A DNA stretch of 64,000 nucleotides, taken from Pedobacter sp. HMWF019. GTDB lineage: Bacteria; Bacteroidota; Bacteroidia; Sphingobacteriales; Sphingobacteriaceae. Below are positions 32,289 through 42,303 of the stretch, piece after piece. The DNA is taken from the NCBI RefSeq assembly GCF_003061025.1, contig NZ_QAIL01000086.1, positions 19,139 through 83,138 on the forward strand, given 5' to 3'. The first letter of the stretch is position 1; each line of letters starts with the position of its first letter. Under the pieces are notes generated by a model. That model was not told where the DNA came from, ran no database searches, and saw only the letters and a list, made by a program, of their open reading frames with translations. A program made the position numbers and the translations under genes.

Positions 32289-35084
32289 TTAATAAGTAGT
32301 TTCTTCGCCAGAAAACGTATATGCTCCCGCCGGAATTTTAAATACAGAGTATCCATTTTTTGTCCCCGCATCTTCGCCCCATGAGGAAGAACGTTTAATT
32401 TTTGAATGATCTGCTGCAGGAAAATAAACTGTTGCCGTGCTGTTGGGCGGAACAACAACATGCAGAATAAGCTGTCCATTTCTCCTTTGCCACTCTGTTT
32501 TAATAGTACCTACATTGGCTTCATAACTGGCTTTTACCCAGCTCATGTGTTCATTTTTAAGTAACGGAACACGGATCACAAATTCCTTAAAACCTTTGCT
32601 TTCCGTTTCTTTGCGTATACCCGACAGGCCATTTATATACCAGGCACCCGGATAGAGAAATGAGCTGTGTAACATCGAGTGTCCAGGTAAGTCCTTTTCC
32701 CACATTTCCCACAGCGAAGTTGCTCCGCTCGCTTTCATATATCCCCAACCCGGATAATCAGTTTGAGCCGTCATCGAATAAATTAAATCATCCCGCCCCT
32801 CATTTCGCAACAATTTAAAAAGTAAAGCACCTCCTGTAATCCCTGCATGAATGTGCCCTTTTCTGACAATTAAAATCTCCTTTTCCAGCCTCTTCATGAC
32901 CGATTCACGAAGTGAGACTGGTGGAATTTCTGCGAGCAATGCTATTGCCAGATTTCCCATCGACTGATCTGCATAACTATTGTCTGATGGATTGAAATAT
33001 TTTTCGTGAATAGCTTTAGCCGAAGCGTCTGCCTGGCTTTCCCAGCGGTTGGCTTCTTGGTCGCGCTTTAAGACACGGGCAATTTTCGCGGCAGTACGCA
33101 GATTATAAACTCTGTACGCATTGTTAAAACAAATATTTTCAGGTTTGTCATTATTCATTCCTTCGGCAGTTGCGTTGGGCCAAAGCCAATCACCTAAAAA
33201 ATCCCAACCACCGCCAAAGCGAGACAATAAATCGTCTTTGGTATGACTATCCAAAAAGCTGAGCCATTTCTTAATAAGGCCAAAGTTCTTCTCCAGGACG
33301 CGCTCATCCCCCTCCTGCTGGTACATTAGCCAGGGCAATACAACTACGATTCCGCCCCAGCCTGGTCCACCTCCTCCCAGATATGTCGGTGCAGTATGCG
33401 GTAATATTCCATCATCTGCATAACTGCCATAATTCAGATGGTCCATAGACCTGGTCCCCTGCACATCCCGCCAATCTTCCATCCACTTGGTATAAAAAGC
33501 ACCCAAATGATAGTTATACATTCCGGTTTCAGAAGTCGCATGAGCATCTCCACCGTAGCCTAATCTTTCCCTTTGTGGACAATCTACCACATAGCCGCCT
33601 AAAGACAGATTTTCAAAATTCCATCGTGTTTTTGCATATATCCAATTTTGTAAAGAATCAGAACTGGAAAAAGTAGCTGCCGATTGATAAGCCGTTTTCA
33701 CTACCCACCCCTCAATATCAGTGAGTTTCGGCTTCTTCTTAAGGCCTTTTATCGTAATCCAACGGCCGGAGCTATAATTGAAACGATTTTCAAATGTCCC
33801 CTTGCCATCCTTAGCCAGTATGCAGACATTATGAATATTAAATGTCATATCCTGCCCCTCCCTTTCGGAGAACAGCATATCAATACGCTGCCCATGATCG
33901 CCGGTTAGTTTGATTTTTGTCCAGCCGGCAAAATTCACTCCCATATCTACCCTATAAGATCCATCAGTGCGCTTTTCTATGGCCACAGGTTTAATAGGCG
34001 AGGTGAGCTGGTTAGGTTCAACCATTTGAGCTGTCAGCATCAGTCTTGGACGATACTCCACTGCTTGCTTCCAGTTTGTTTCGTCACAATCCACTAAATT
34101 CCATTTTTTGTTTTCCTTGCCTGCATCCCACAGTTCGCCGCCCATTTGACCTGCTTCCCATTTACCCAGCAGGGAGTTGGGGCTTGAAGCTGTCTTCCAG
34201 CTTTTATCAGTCTGGATCCGCAAAGGCAAAGTTCCAACCTTATCCGAATCATAAATATCTCCCTGTGCAATTACTATAGGCGCTAAAGGCTTATCGTTGG
34301 TTTTGTATGATGAAAATACAGACCAGGAGGTACCCAACCATAATGCTATGATATTTTTACCTGGTTGTAGTTGCGAGCTGATATCATAAGAGATATATCT
34401 TGCTCTTTTTGAATGATCACTTACTGCAGGTGCCAAAACACCATTCCCTATCTTTTTACCATTTACATATAATTCATGGTAGCCAACCGAAGCCACAAAC
34501 ATCTTTGCCCGGCCAGGCTTCACTTTCAGGTCAAATGTTTTGCGAAACCAGGGATCTGGCATATTTACAGCATCTTGATCTTTTGAATCTCCAGTGCCAA
34601 TCCATCTTGCCGTCCAGTCCTCTTTGTTGAACAATCCCGTACTCCAATGCATAGTTTTACTCCATGCAGATACTTTCTGGTTTTCATCCTTAACACAGAC
34701 TTTCCAAAAATATGTTCTGTCAGACTCCAACATCTTACCTCGATATAAAATCTGGTTAGTCTCGTCAGAATTTATCCAATTGGAATCCCATACCTCCGCA
34801 TGCCCAATAATTAATTCTTTTTCAGACGCACTCACCATAATTCTATATGCCGTTTGCCTCTGCCCAAATGCTTTAGGATCGATAGCCTGTAATACCCAGC
34901 TTAATCTGGGCAAATGCTCATCTATCCCTTGTGGATTGATCATATACTCACAGCGCATCTCACCAATCCGGACACTACTTTGCGCTTTTAAATAAAAAGG
35001 AGATAAGGCAAACAGCACAATCAACTGTAAAAGAGAAAATTTACGCTGAAACAGGATAAAAGGTATTTTTAAGTTCAATGTCAT
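32289..35084 (-). CDS. Glycoside hydrolase family 78 alpha-L-rhamnosidase
   Basis: A 931-residue secreted enzyme removing terminal alpha-L-rhamnose. After a signal peptide (LKAQS), an N-terminal fibronectin-like domain carries MRCEYMINPQGIDEHLPRLSW, the usual GH78 opening. The jelly-roll domain has FRKTFDLKVKPGRAKMFV and YHELYVNGKKIGNGVLAP. The (alpha/alpha)6 catalytic barrel has DCPQRERLGYGGDAHATSE (general acid region) and the later GATSLWEMWE. It starts 21 bases after the SusD gene, so rhamnose-bearing glycan is the likely target of this locus. Confidence 0.93.
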   Translation of the reverse strand: MTLNLKIPFILFQRKFSLLQLIVLFALSPFYLKAQSSVRIGEMRCEYMINPQGIDEHLPRLSWVLQAIDPKAFGQRQTAYRIMVSASEKELIIGHAEVWDSNWINSDETNQILYRGKMLESDRTYFWKVCVKDENQKVSAWSKTMHWSTGLFNKEDWTARWIGTGDSKDQDAVNMPDPWFRKTFDLKVKPGRAKMFVASVGYHELYVNGKKIGNGVLAPAVSDHSKRARYISYDISSQLQPGKNIIALWLGTSWSVFSSYKTNDKPLAPIVIAQGDIYDSDKVGTLPLRIQTDKSWKTASSPNSLLGKWEAGQMGGELWDAGKENKKWNLVDCDETNWKQAVEYRPRLMLTAQMVEPNQLTSPIKPVAIEKRTDGSYRVDMGVNFAGWTKIKLTGDHGQRIDMLFSEREGQDMTFNIHNVCILAKDGKGTFENRFNYSSGRWITIKGLKKKPKLTDIEGWVVKTAYQSAATFSSSDSLQNWIYAKTRWNFENLSLGGYVVDCPQRERLGYGGDAHATSETGMYNYHLGAFYTKWMEDWRDVQGTRSMDHLNYGSYADDGILPHTAPTYLGGGGPGWGGIVVVLPWLMYQQEGDERVLEKNFGLIKKWLSFLDSHTKDDLLSRFGGGWDFLGDWLWPNATAEGMNNDKPENICFNNAYRVYNLRTAAKIARVLKRDQEANRWESQADASAKAIHEKYFNPSDNSYADQSMGNLAIALLAEIPPVSLRESVMKRLEKEILIVRKGHIHAGITGGALLFKLLRNEGRDDLIYSMTAQTDYPGWGYMKASGATSLWEMWEKDLPGHSMLHSSFLYPGAWYINGLSGIRKETESKGFKEFVIRVPLLKNEHMSWVKASYEANVGTIKTEWQRRNGQLILHVVVPPNSTATVYFPAADHSKIKRSSSWGEDAGTKNGYSVFKIPAGAYTFSGEETTY

Positions 35085-35104
35085 TTATTTAGCAATTAAC
35101 TAGA

Positions 35105-36661
35105 TTAATATCCGGGATTCTGATTCCCCACCAAAGTAACATTTCGTTCCATTTCAATTTTTGGAATCGGAAATATTAGCCTTTTAGATGTTACATTATA
35201 AGCATTAGGGCTAATATTTGTCAGCATCATTTTTAATTCTGTACCATAAGCATTCATCACTTGGACTGCCTGACCGCTCCTGACCAGATCCAGCCATCTT
35301 TTATTCTCAAAAGCAAGCTCAATACGACGCTCATGAGCAATTATTCCCCTTAAAGTATTTGGATCCAAAGAAGTTGCACCCAATAAGCCCGCCCGGTTAC
35401 GTATGGCGTTTAAATAGGGCAAAGCTTCTCCAGATTTGTTTTGTTCGTTTAATGCTTCTGCCAACATCAATAAAACATCTGAGTAACGGTATACAGGAAA
35501 GTTCTCATCTGAATTACCTGTAACCGCATGCGTATGAAGAAACTTCCTGACCACTCTTCTGGCTGTTTTTCCTGGTGGCAAGGTATAACCAATAATACTT
35601 TTCATGCGCTCAGGGGTAAAAGTATTACCCAACAGTACGCCTTCGACCACACCAATAGAGGCATCCAAGCGTTGGTCATTACGCTCATAAGCATTGATTA
35701 AATTCAATGAGGGAACATTATATCCCCCATTAGAATTTGGGCTATTCGGAACAGCTCCTGTCAATACACTAACTCCCGAAGCAACCGGCAACCATTGATA
35801 AATAAATCTGCTTTCCTGCCCCAATCCAACTGTGTTGAGATATTGAATTTCAAATATAGATTCCTTGCTATTCTTATTGGCTGGTAAAAAAGCGCTTGCA
35901 TAGGGACTGTTTAAAGCATAACTCATTTGTGTTACATCTTTAAGTTGCTTTTCCGCGAGATCATACTTCTTCTGTAACAGGTAAGCATGCCCTAAGAGCG
36001 TTTTTGCCGCACCTGCAGTCGCCCTGCCAGATTGTGGAAAATTACTCGCCGGGGCGAGGTTTCCGGCAGCATCGAGCGCGTCGGAAACAATCTGTCCATA
36101 AACACTGGCTACAGACGATCTGGGTAATGAAGCTTGGCTTTCTTTAGTTACCTCATGCACCTGTAAGGGTACCCCACCATAATATTGAACGAGATCCAGG
36201 TACCATAGTGCTCTTAAAAACTTAGCTTGCGCCATAATCGGCACTTTAAGATTATTTTCAAAATTCGCTGTCGGCAAACGATCTATAATGGAGTTTACTT
36301 TTGAAATCCCGCTATAGTCGGCAATCCATTTACTTTGCGTATTGCCGTTTACCGCATCATCGGTAAAATTAGCAATATCTTCCAATTGCAGTGCACCCAC
36401 TCCCCTGTTTTGTTCGTTGAGATCAAAATATGTATTGTCTGAGCGCATTTCTCCCATGTCCCAGCAACTGTTATTTGCATTTCCATGGGATGCACGCAAT
36501 AAATTATAGGCACCGCTTAAGGCTTGCAGAAAGTCAGATTCTGTTTTATAAAAACTAGCGCTCGAATCTTTGTCCGGTGGTGATAGATTCAAAAAATCTT
36601 TCTTACATGATGCTAGTCCCAAAAACAATAAAGCGATTGTCAATATATATTTTCTTTTCAT
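35105..36661 (-). CDS. SusD/RagB family outer-membrane lipoprotein
   Basis: A 518-residue surface glycan-binding lipoprotein (lipobox GLASC) that forms the lid of the SusC channel. It shows the SusD TPR framework (AQAKFLRALWYLDLVQYYGGVPL near residue 145, YRYSDVLLMLAEALNE and IRNRAGL in the C-terminal half, RRIELAFENKRWLDLVRSG near 450). It starts 31 bases after the SusC stop, the standard pairing. The bound glycan cannot be read from sequence; neighbouring GH78 and GH20 suggest rhamnose- and hexosamine-containing material. Confidence 0.95.
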   Translation of the reverse strand: MKRKYILTIALLFLGLASCKKDFLNLSPPDKDSSASFYKTESDFLQALSGAYNLLRASHGNANNSCWDMGEMRSDNTYFDLNEQNRGVGALQLEDIANFTDDAVNGNTQSKWIADYSGISKVNSIIDRLPTANFENNLKVPIMAQAKFLRALWYLDLVQYYGGVPLQVHEVTKESQASLPRSSVASVYGQIVSDALDAAGNLAPASNFPQSGRATAGAAKTLLGHAYLLQKKYDLAEKQLKDVTQMSYALNSPYASAFLPANKNSKESIFEIQYLNTVGLGQESRFIYQWLPVASGVSVLTGAVPNSPNSNGGYNVPSLNLINAYERNDQRLDASIGVVEGVLLGNTFTPERMKSIIGYTLPPGKTARRVVRKFLHTHAVTGNSDENFPVYRYSDVLLMLAEALNEQNKSGEALPYLNAIRNRAGLLGATSLDPNTLRGIIAHERRIELAFENKRWLDLVRSGQAVQVMNAYGTELKMMLTNISPNAYNVTSKRLIFPIPKIEMERNVTLVGNQNPGY

Positions 36662-36691
36662 AATTGTTCTGTATTGAATTGATGTTTAAAA

Positions 36692-39600
36692 CTATAGGCC
36701 CAGGTTAAAGCCAAACGAAATGGTTCTTGGTACAGGATAAGCCCCATAATCTATACCTTGACTAAGGCCATTTAAGCCATTACCATTAACTTCAGGATTT
36801 GCTCCCGGATATCGAGTGATAATGAATGCCTGCTGAACACTGGTATATGCTCTTAATTTCTTAATATACTTATTGTTATCAAATTTAAAAGTATAACCCA
36901 AAGCTATGTTCTTTGCAGTGAGATAAGAACCATCAAACACCCAGCTGCTGTTATTGATCCGATATAAATTGGTTGTCCCCGATAATGTACGAGGAACTAA
37001 GCCGTTGCCCGGATCAGATTCAGAACGCCAGCGGTTTAACATTTCCTTATCCATATTGAATACACCGTCGAGATTAGTCGTACTCTCCCTTTGATAATTC
37101 AATATTTTACCACCTACACTGCCCGAAAGCAAAATACTCAGATCAAAATTTTTGTAAGCAAAATCATTGGTCATCCCAAACACGAATTTAGGATTTGGAT
37201 TACCTATTGTAGTCACGTCGTTAAAATCGACAACTCCATCCGGAACACCATTTGGACCACCAATATCTTTCATACGAACCGACCCTACAGTTGATGTAAT
37301 ATGTTTAGGCTGACTGTTGAACTCTGCCTGATTCATATATACACCATCAAAAACATACCCTATAAACTGTCCCATTTGCTTACCAACCTGGGTGATAAAA
37401 CCACCTGTGGGGTTGGAAAATGACCCTAAAGGCAAATTATTAGTACCCAATTTATTTACAATATTTCTGTTAAAAGAAACATTAAGGTTAGTATTCCATT
37501 TTAAAAAACCATTTAGATTTTTTGAACTGACACTGAATTCATGGCCCCAGAACTCAAACTCACCAATATTGGAGTTTATGGAACTAAATCCAGACGACAG
37601 AGGAACATCTACCTGATAAAGCAGTCCATTGGTAATTTTACGATAATAGTCATAAGAAAAAGTAATTCTGTCTTTAAAAAAACCTATATCAACCCCTGCA
37701 TCGAGCTGCTTTGTTTTTTCCCATGATAAGAGTGTATTTCCGAGGCCTGCAATTGTTTTACCAGACGACAGTTTATTGTCAAATACATAGCTATAGTCAT
37801 TCCCGGCATTCAAACCTGCAATGGAAGGATAATTACCCCCAAATGCATTATTTCCCACGAGCCCATAACTCAACCTAAGCTTAAAATAACTCAACCCAGA
37901 CATAGATTTCATAAAATGCTCATCGCTGACGATCCAACTGGCACCCACTGAAGGAAAATAACCGTACTTACTGTCGATACCAAATCTGGAGGAGCCATCT
38001 CTCCTTATCGTAGCCTGTAAAAAGTATTTACTTTTGTAGCTATAATTAAGCTTACCAATATAGGAAAGAAGAGACCAGTTGCTTGCGCCACTTGTTCCAC
38101 TCTTATTAATAGCTGCATTCAGATAAGGTATTTTATCATCCGGAAAAGTATTTCCTGTAGCTTCTGCAGTTTCGAGGTTATATTTCTGAGCTGAATATCC
38201 TGCTAACGCCTCAAAAGCGTGTTCTCCATACTTCATCTGATAATTTAAGGTATTTTCCAGCAACCAGGAATAGTAATTACTTGTTCTGTAAGCGCCTTCG
38301 GCTTTTCCATCTCCCTGTTCATACGTGTTACCTCTTGCACTTGATGGCTCCCATTTATAATTACTGGTGAGACCGATGTCTGTATTGGCCGAAGACTTAA
38401 AGGTCAGACCTTTTAAAAGATCAACTTCCACAAAAGCATTTGAAAGAATACGGGTATTTTTATAGTTATCTACATATTCGGACAATTTCCTGTACCAGTT
38501 CACACTATTGAATAAGTTAAAAGATGTAGCCGTTAAAGGTATAGTTCCATCGTCATTAATGGCTTTAGCAATTGGACTTGAAAGCATTGCACCCATTATT
38601 CCTAAACGGTATCCATCTGTATTTGCACTTTCATGTGTGTTGTGATCTATTGTCAGGGTAGGTGCAATATTAACTCCAACCCTAACCCTGTCACCAAATT
38701 TCGTTACGTTATTCAATCTTCCCGAAAAACGCTGATAACCTGTATTAATCACAACGCCCTGTTGATTAAAGTAACCCAGAACTACCGCTGTTGAAGACTT
38801 TTCAGTTGCACTGGACAAACTCAGGCTATAATTTTGGGTTGGAGCACTACGTAGAAATACGTTATACCAATTAGTTCCTTCTCCATATTTGGACGGATTC
38901 TGATAATCAGCAGGAATGCCACCAATGTATCCTTCATACCTGATTTTATCCTCAAAAAAACCTTTCATGAAAGCGGCAAATTCCTCTCCGTTCATCATCG
39001 GCGGACGCCCCTTTTCCGGTACACTGGCAATTCCGTAAGAACCATTTACTTCGATCTTGCTCTCTCCTGCTTTTGCTCTTTTTGTAGTGACCATAATTAC
39101 ACCACCGGCGGCACGCGCACCGTATAAGGAACTCGAAGATGCATCTTTGAGTACACTTATAGATTCGATTTCGTCGGGGTTAATATTAGAAATATCACCT
39201 GTTATGGGTGCTCCATCTACTACAAAAAGGGGTTGATTACCAGCATTAATTGATGCTGCGCCCCGAATCCGAAAAGACATTCCCTGTCCTGGACGGCCTG
39301 TTGACTGTACAATTTCAACTCCGGAAAACTTACCCTGAATCTTTTGTCCGAGTGTTCCTACCGTCTGATCTTTAGTTTCATCAAAATTCAACTGTGAAAC
39401 AGCCCCTACAAGTTCTCTTTTTTGCTGCTTACCGTATCCAACTACAACAACTTCACTCAGAGCTGTAATTTCCTCAACTAAAGTTACAGACAGTGTGGTG
39501 CTGCCTTTGACAGGAATAGACTGCGTTACAAAACCAATGTAAGCAAAAACCAGCGTACCCGACTCTGAAGATAAATTAATTTTAAACTGGCCGTTCTCGT

Positions 39601-40096
39601 TTGTACTTGCACTCTTATCAGATCCTGAAACCTTCACCACCACACCGGGGATAGGCTTTCCTTTTGAATCGGTAACTTTACCGCTGATTTCAATATCTTT
39701 AAAAACGTTTGTAATAAGCTTTTTTAAAAACCCTGATTCTTTCTTGTTAACTGTAATTGCCTTGCCTACTATTTTATAAATCAGGTCCTGCCCCTCAAAG
39801 CACCTATCCAGCACTTCCTCAATTGAAGCATCTTTAACACTTATGGTGATTCTTTTTGCCCCCGTTATAAGTTTCTGATTGTAAAAGAAATCATAATTAC
39901 TCTGACTCCGGATCTCTTTAAATATTTTATTTAGAGATTCATTTTTTTTATGGAGAGTAATCTTTTGAGCGTAACTACCGGCATTTACCTGAAGTATATT
40001 TACCATCAGAAAAAACAAAATAAACTTCATAAATAAAAGAAATTTAAATGGAACATGGTATACTGTCCCATGCTTAAAATATGAGAAAAAATTCAT
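36692..40096 (-). CDS. SusC/RagA family TonB-dependent transporter with STN domain
   Basis: A 1134-residue outer-membrane transporter for oligosaccharides. Start 40096 is given; a second ATG at 40030 (MKFILFFLMVN) would give a more standard signal peptide. An STN domain (about 45-115, ITLHKKNESLNKIFKEI), a CarboxypepD_reg domain (about 135-210, ISGKVTDSKGKPIPGVVVKV), the SusC TonB-box region (ALSEVVVVGYGKQQK), the plug (SFRIRGAASINAGNQPLFVVDG, DASSSSLYGARAAGGVIMVTT) and a barrel ending in GFNLGL are in order. The STN domain pairs with the upstream FecR/sigma genes, so substrate binding should induce this locus. Confidence 0.96.
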   Translation of the reverse strand: MNFFSYFKHGTVYHVPFKFLLFMKFILFFLMVNILQVNAGSYAQKITLHKKNESLNKIFKEIRSQSNYDFFYNQKLITGAKRITISVKDASIEEVLDRCFEGQDLIYKIVGKAITVNKKESGFLKKLITNVFKDIEISGKVTDSKGKPIPGVVVKVSGSDKSASTNENGQFKINLSSESGTLVFAYIGFVTQSIPVKGSTTLSVTLVEEITALSEVVVVGYGKQQKRELVGAVSQLNFDETKDQTVGTLGQKIQGKFSGVEIVQSTGRPGQGMSFRIRGAASINAGNQPLFVVDGAPITGDISNINPDEIESISVLKDASSSSLYGARAAGGVIMVTTKRAKAGESKIEVNGSYGIASVPEKGRPPMMNGEEFAAFMKGFFEDKIRYEGYIGGIPADYQNPSKYGEGTNWYNVFLRSAPTQNYSLSLSSATEKSSTAVVLGYFNQQGVVINTGYQRFSGRLNNVTKFGDRVRVGVNIAPTLTIDHNTHESANTDGYRLGIMGAMLSSPIAKAINDDGTIPLTATSFNLFNSVNWYRKLSEYVDNYKNTRILSNAFVEVDLLKGLTFKSSANTDIGLTSNYKWEPSSARGNTYEQGDGKAEGAYRTSNYYSWLLENTLNYQMKYGEHAFEALAGYSAQKYNLETAEATGNTFPDDKIPYLNAAINKSGTSGASNWSLLSYIGKLNYSYKSKYFLQATIRRDGSSRFGIDSKYGYFPSVGASWIVSDEHFMKSMSGLSYFKLRLSYGLVGNNAFGGNYPSIAGLNAGNDYSYVFDNKLSSGKTIAGLGNTLLSWEKTKQLDAGVDIGFFKDRITFSYDYYRKITNGLLYQVDVPLSSGFSSINSNIGEFEFWGHEFSVSSKNLNGFLKWNTNLNVSFNRNIVNKLGTNNLPLGSFSNPTGGFITQVGKQMGQFIGYVFDGVYMNQAEFNSQPKHITSTVGSVRMKDIGGPNGVPDGVVDFNDVTTIGNPNPKFVFGMTNDFAYKNFDLSILLSGSVGGKILNYQRESTTNLDGVFNMDKEMLNRWRSESDPGNGLVPRTLSGTTNLYRINNSSWVFDGSYLTAKNIALGYTFKFDNNKYIKKLRAYTSVQQAFIITRYPGANPEVNGNGLNGLSQGIDYGAYPVPRTISFGFNLGL

Positions 40097-40181
40097 ACAT
40101 TTGGTTGGTTTGGATTAATCATAAACTATTATTGCATAGTGTTTTAACCTGTTTCACAGGATAAAATTGATCCGAATTTTG

Positions 40182-40208
40182 ACCAAAGGTGTTAGAGCCA
40201 CCTTTGGT
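40182..40208 (-). terminator. Hairpin between fecR and susC
   Basis: ACCAAAGGTG and CACCTTTGGT form a perfect 10-bp stem with a 7-base loop, 31 bases after the FecR stop. On the minus strand it is followed by CAAAATT rather than a T-run. It may partly terminate or attenuate sigma/FecR transcription before SusC. Confidence 0.45.
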
Positions 40209-40239
40209 TTCTTATCAGATTGTGTGTCGTGTAGTAATT

Positions 40240-41358
40240 TTATCGCCTTACAATAACCCTCCTTCCTTCAATTTTAAAATGTGCATTTCCTGTTGACTCC
40301 ATAAGTGTTAACACCGCAGAAATATTTTTTGACCGCGATATCTCTCCTTCAAATATTAAGGCTTCATCGGGCTCCTCTTCATAAACAATATCAACATCGT
40401 ACCATCGGCTGATTTTAGTCATGATACTTTTTAGATTTTCATTGAATCTGAAATAGCCATTCTTCCATGCAACAGCATCAGCTACATCTACAGTAACAAC
40501 ATCTATACCGCCAGAAACAGATTTTGCTTGCTGGCCAGGGACCAAAACCTTAGTATCCTTACCATTCTCCACCTTTACAGATCCCTCAAGAAGAGTAACT
40601 TTACTTATTTTTTCATTTGCATATGCAGTTATATTGAAGTGCGTTCCCAATACCTCAATGGTTTGCCCAGCACTCTTTACTTTGAAAGGTTTAGACTTGA
40701 GGTGCGCTACCTCAAAATATCCTTCCCCTACAATATCGACGTTTCTTTCCTTGTTATTAAATTCTACTGGAAAGCGTAAGGAAGAGTTAGAATTTAGCCA
40801 GACTTTACTGCCGTCAGGTAACCGAATCTGATATTGTCCACCAGCTGGAACTACTACCGTATTAAAAACTTCACTAGTACTATTTAAAGAACCGATTTTT
40901 TTATTGCTTCGTACCGTATAAATGAGTTCACCATTTGAAGTTATTTTTATGCCAACACCTGCTTCACTGGCAAGTTCACTATGCCGAACCTCATTCAGAT
41001 TTATTTTTCTTCCATTTGCCAAAATTAGCATCGCCCCATTTCTACCTGGTCTAATATCATTCGCATACTTTAAAGTCAACTGAGTGCTGTTAAACGAACT
41101 TTTATAGAGGTAAAATCCCAGTATACATAAAAAGATTGCAGCGGCAGAACTCCACCAGATTTTACTTTTATTTTCTGATTTTACAATAGGAAGCGTTTTC
41201 TCGATCATTCTTAAATCAGCGCTCAACTCAGCCTCAGATAAATTCCGATAAGGCATTTTTCCAAAAAGCATCCAGCTTTCTACTAAATTACGCTCATCGG
41301 GTGTTACCTCTCCTATTTTATACCTATTCAGTATATCTTTCAGATCTTTAGTCTTCAT
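40240..41358 (-). CDS. FecR family anti-sigma factor of the polysaccharide locus
   Basis: A 372-residue anti-sigma factor. The cytoplasmic N-terminus (about 1-62) is followed by a membrane helix (WWSSAAAIFLCILGFYLY, about 67-85), a long periplasmic linker, the FecR domain (about 180-275, LPDGSKVWLNSNSSLRFP, VLGTHFNITAYAN) and a C-terminal DUF4974 domain (FRFNENLKSIMTKISRWYDV). It should hold the sigma factor encoded upstream until the SusC STN domain signals. The gap of 133 bases to the sigma gene is AT-rich without a clear signal. Confidence 0.93.
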   Translation of the reverse strand: MKTKDLKDILNRYKIGEVTPDERNLVESWMLFGKMPYRNLSEAELSADLRMIEKTLPIVKSENKSKIWWSSAAAIFLCILGFYLYKSSFNSTQLTLKYANDIRPGRNGAMLILANGRKINLNEVRHSELASEAGVGIKITSNGELIYTVRSNKKIGSLNSTSEVFNTVVVPAGGQYQIRLPDGSKVWLNSNSSLRFPVEFNNKERNVDIVGEGYFEVAHLKSKPFKVKSAGQTIEVLGTHFNITAYANEKISKVTLLEGSVKVENGKDTKVLVPGQQAKSVSGGIDVVTVDVADAVAWKNGYFRFNENLKSIMTKISRWYDVDIVYEEEPDEALIFEGEISRSKNISAVLTLMESTGNAHFKIEGRRVIVRR

Positions 41359-41491
41359 TCAAAATGATGATATATATTCAATTTAAGGGTAGACGGTTAA
41401 CTTCTTTAGGTGGGTTAAATAAATATTTAAATAATTCAACATTTATTTAAACTTCGGTGGTTTACAGACAAAAAGCCAAATAAGGATGGAT

Positions 41492-42100
41492 TCAAATTAA
41501 GAGCAAGTGAATTAAATACATAACAATCGATAAGATAGCTCCCAGTTTCAGCTTTAATATCTTAACTGCATGTTGTAAATGACTTTTCACCGTTTGTTCT
41601 GAGAGACCAAGTTCTGCCGCAATTTCCTTACGGTTATAGCTCGACTTTCGGCTAAATTCAAAAACCTGACGCATTTTTGGTGGCAGTGCGGCAATCTCTC
41701 GCTCAATTAATGCATGGAGCTGATTGTGTCTCACCAGATGATCAGCTGAATAATTTTCGGTATTCAGGCAATAATTCTGAAAACTCTCTATATATCTTGA
41801 GGAGACCTGTTTATGAGATATCAGATCTAACATTCTATTACGTACGGCAGTGAACAAATAAGTGGACAACGTAACTGTTATATTGATATCAGTTCGTTTT
41901 CTCCAGAGGGCAAGAAACAACTCATGTACCAGGTCCCGGGCTTCCTCTCTATTGTCTAAACGTTTATAAGCAAAAACACACAGAACCGCGCTGTATCTTT
42001 TGTAAATCTCAGTATAGGCTAGAGCATCACCTTCGGCAAGTAAAACAGCCAATTCAGCATCACTAAAAGCGTTTAAGCTACACCTATCTGTCTGTCGCAT
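41492..42100 (-). CDS. ECF RNA polymerase sigma factor of the polysaccharide locus
   Basis: A 202-residue ECF sigma factor. Region 2 lies at about 25-95 (YTEIYKRYSAVLCVFAYKRL, EARDLVHELFLALWRKR) and region 4 at about 130-185 (LPPKMRQVFEFSRKSSYNRKEIAAELGLSEQTVKSHLQHA). It heads the set sigma-FecR-SusC-SusD-GH78-GH20. The hydrophobic tail (LGAILSIVMYLIHLLLI) resembles that of the factor at 6213. The 203 bases upstream hold no TAnnTTTG box that I can support. Confidence 0.93.
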   Translation of the reverse strand: MRQTDRCSLNAFSDAELAVLLAEGDALAYTEIYKRYSAVLCVFAYKRLDNREEARDLVHELFLALWRKRTDINITVTLSTYLFTAVRNRMLDLISHKQVSSRYIESFQNYCLNTENYSADHLVRHNQLHALIEREIAALPPKMRQVFEFSRKSSYNRKEIAAELGLSEQTVKSHLQHAVKILKLKLGAILSIVMYLIHLLLI

Positions 42101-42303
42101 AATACATTAATCTACCCTACATAATCAATATAAAAGCATCCGCTGTATCGCGATTTCAAGTTAGACATCATTCCTAAAAATGATCCGCATGAATACATTT
42201 ATATCTGGTTATATTATAATCTTCTAAGATTCAAAAGATAAATTGAGTAACTGTCATGTACCGTCATGGTCTGACAGCTTTATATTTTTCATCAAGCAGC
42301 GGA

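Noticed and set aside
34594..34995. Open frame of 133 codons on the plus strand
   Set aside because: It is antisense to the GH78 gene and shows no domain, signal or promoter of its own.
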